This document shows, in pieces, positions 5,605-5,778 of a stretch of DNA of 5,778 bases. The position numbers and the translations under genes were made by a program. Source of the stretch: Alphaproteobacteria bacterium. Lineage in GTDB: Bacteria > Pseudomonadota > Alphaproteobacteria > Rickettsiales > UBA3002. Position 1 is the first letter of the stretch. Each line of letters opens with the position of its first letter. Under the pieces are notes generated by a model. It was not told where the DNA came from. It did no database searches and saw nothing but the letters and a program-made list of their open reading frames with translations. The stretch is taken from assembly GCA_021732545.1 (NCBI GenBank), contig JAKFUW010000242.1:1-5778 (forward strand). The letters are read 5' to 3'.

Positions 5605-5718
5605 ATGAAACATGAACATTGTACGCATCAGACGCTCATGCTGTTTTTAATCCTGCTGCAAGGCTCAGGCCAAGCCTTTGTAGATTATTTTATCCACCTC
5701 AATTTCAGAGAAAAATGA
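5605..5718 (+). CDS. Possible small hydrophobic protein (37 aa), unknown
   Basis: This short ORF starts with ATG preceded by AAAGGA (5592-5597) at a good distance of 7 nt and ends with TGA at 5716-5718. The product has a His/Cys-containing start (MKHEHCTHQT) and a short hydrophobic run (LMLFLILL, residues 11-18), too short for a confident membrane segment. Its ATG overlaps the TGA of the preceding 21-codon frame as ATGA, the arrangement seen in translationally coupled genes. The family is not recognised. It may equally be a chance ORF or a piece of a decayed gene; the ribosome site is the main support. Confidence 0.25.
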   Translation: MKHEHCTHQTLMLFLILLQGSGQAFVDYFIHLNFREK

Positions 5719-5722
5719 ACCC

Positions 5723-5778
5723 ATGCTCAACATCAGCGCCCACCGCCGCAATCTTATTTTCAGCGATATCTTCCGTAA
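5723..5778 (+). CDS. Possible start of a further gene cut by the window edge
   Basis: An ATG at 5723 opens a frame that stays open to the last base (18 codons, beginning MLNISAHRRNLIFSD). No clear ribosome site precedes it; the best is AGAG about 12 nt upstream. The length is too short to assign a family or exclude chance. Confidence 0.2.
   Translation, partial: MLNISAHRRNLIFSDIFR

Noticed and set aside
5433..5615. 60-codon + frame with TTG start
   Set aside because: No ribosome site, no recognisable domain and an atypical residue mix; kept only as part of the unassigned stretch.
5659..5680. Inverted repeat AAGGCT/AGCCTT in the right tail
   Set aside because: The stem is only 6 bp with no T-run on either strand, so a terminator call is not supported.

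Overview
The window reads as chromosomal DNA of a Gram-negative proteobacterium with moderate, slightly AT-leaning base composition. The evidence is a beta-barrel porin C-terminus, a Sec-exported DUF1223 protein, two exported DUF2282 (bufferin-type) peptides, an outer-membrane-type lipoprotein and a cyclopropane fatty acid synthase. DUF1223, the porin type and the hydrolase type are all common in Alphaproteobacteria, but the sequence alone does not fix the class.

Layout. On the + strand, from the left edge: the 3' end of a porin-like gene (1-415), a DUF2282 peptide (450-710), a DUF1223 secreted thioredoxin-like protein (781-1479) and a CFA synthase-family methyltransferase (1523-2839). The gaps of 34, 70 and 43 nt fit one transcription unit. 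On the - strand, reading leftwards: a second DUF2282 peptide (5178-4921), an alpha/beta hydrolase (4879-4121) and a patatin-like lipoprotein (4098-2836), with gaps of 41 and 22 nt. The two units converge, and the CFA synthase and patatin stop codons overlap by 4 bases. The last 600 bases (5179-5778) hold no intact recognisable gene. They carry a probable promoter for the - strand unit, a frameshifted piece resembling a DUF2063 (BufC/HvfC-type) protein on the + strand, and small weak ORFs.

How the genes may work together (inference). Each convergent unit pairs a four-cysteine DUF2282 peptide with enzymes acting on, or likely to act on, lipids: CFA synthase on one side, patatin and an alpha/beta hydrolase on the other. 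A CxxC-containing exported DUF1223 protein sits between. DUF2282 proteins are known as precursors of copper-buffering modified peptides (bufferins), so an envelope or metal-stress theme is plausible. No intact DUF692 (MNIO, BufB) or DUF2063 (BufC) maturation gene is present. Both peptides are therefore orphans within this window, and the only trace of a maturation partner is the broken DUF2063-like segment.

Most worth checking: the orphan DUF2282 pair whose cysteine core is unchanged despite heavy synonymous divergence; the decayed DUF2063-like segment beside one of them; and the hydrolase, which matches the type usually fused to OsmC but stops at the domain boundary.
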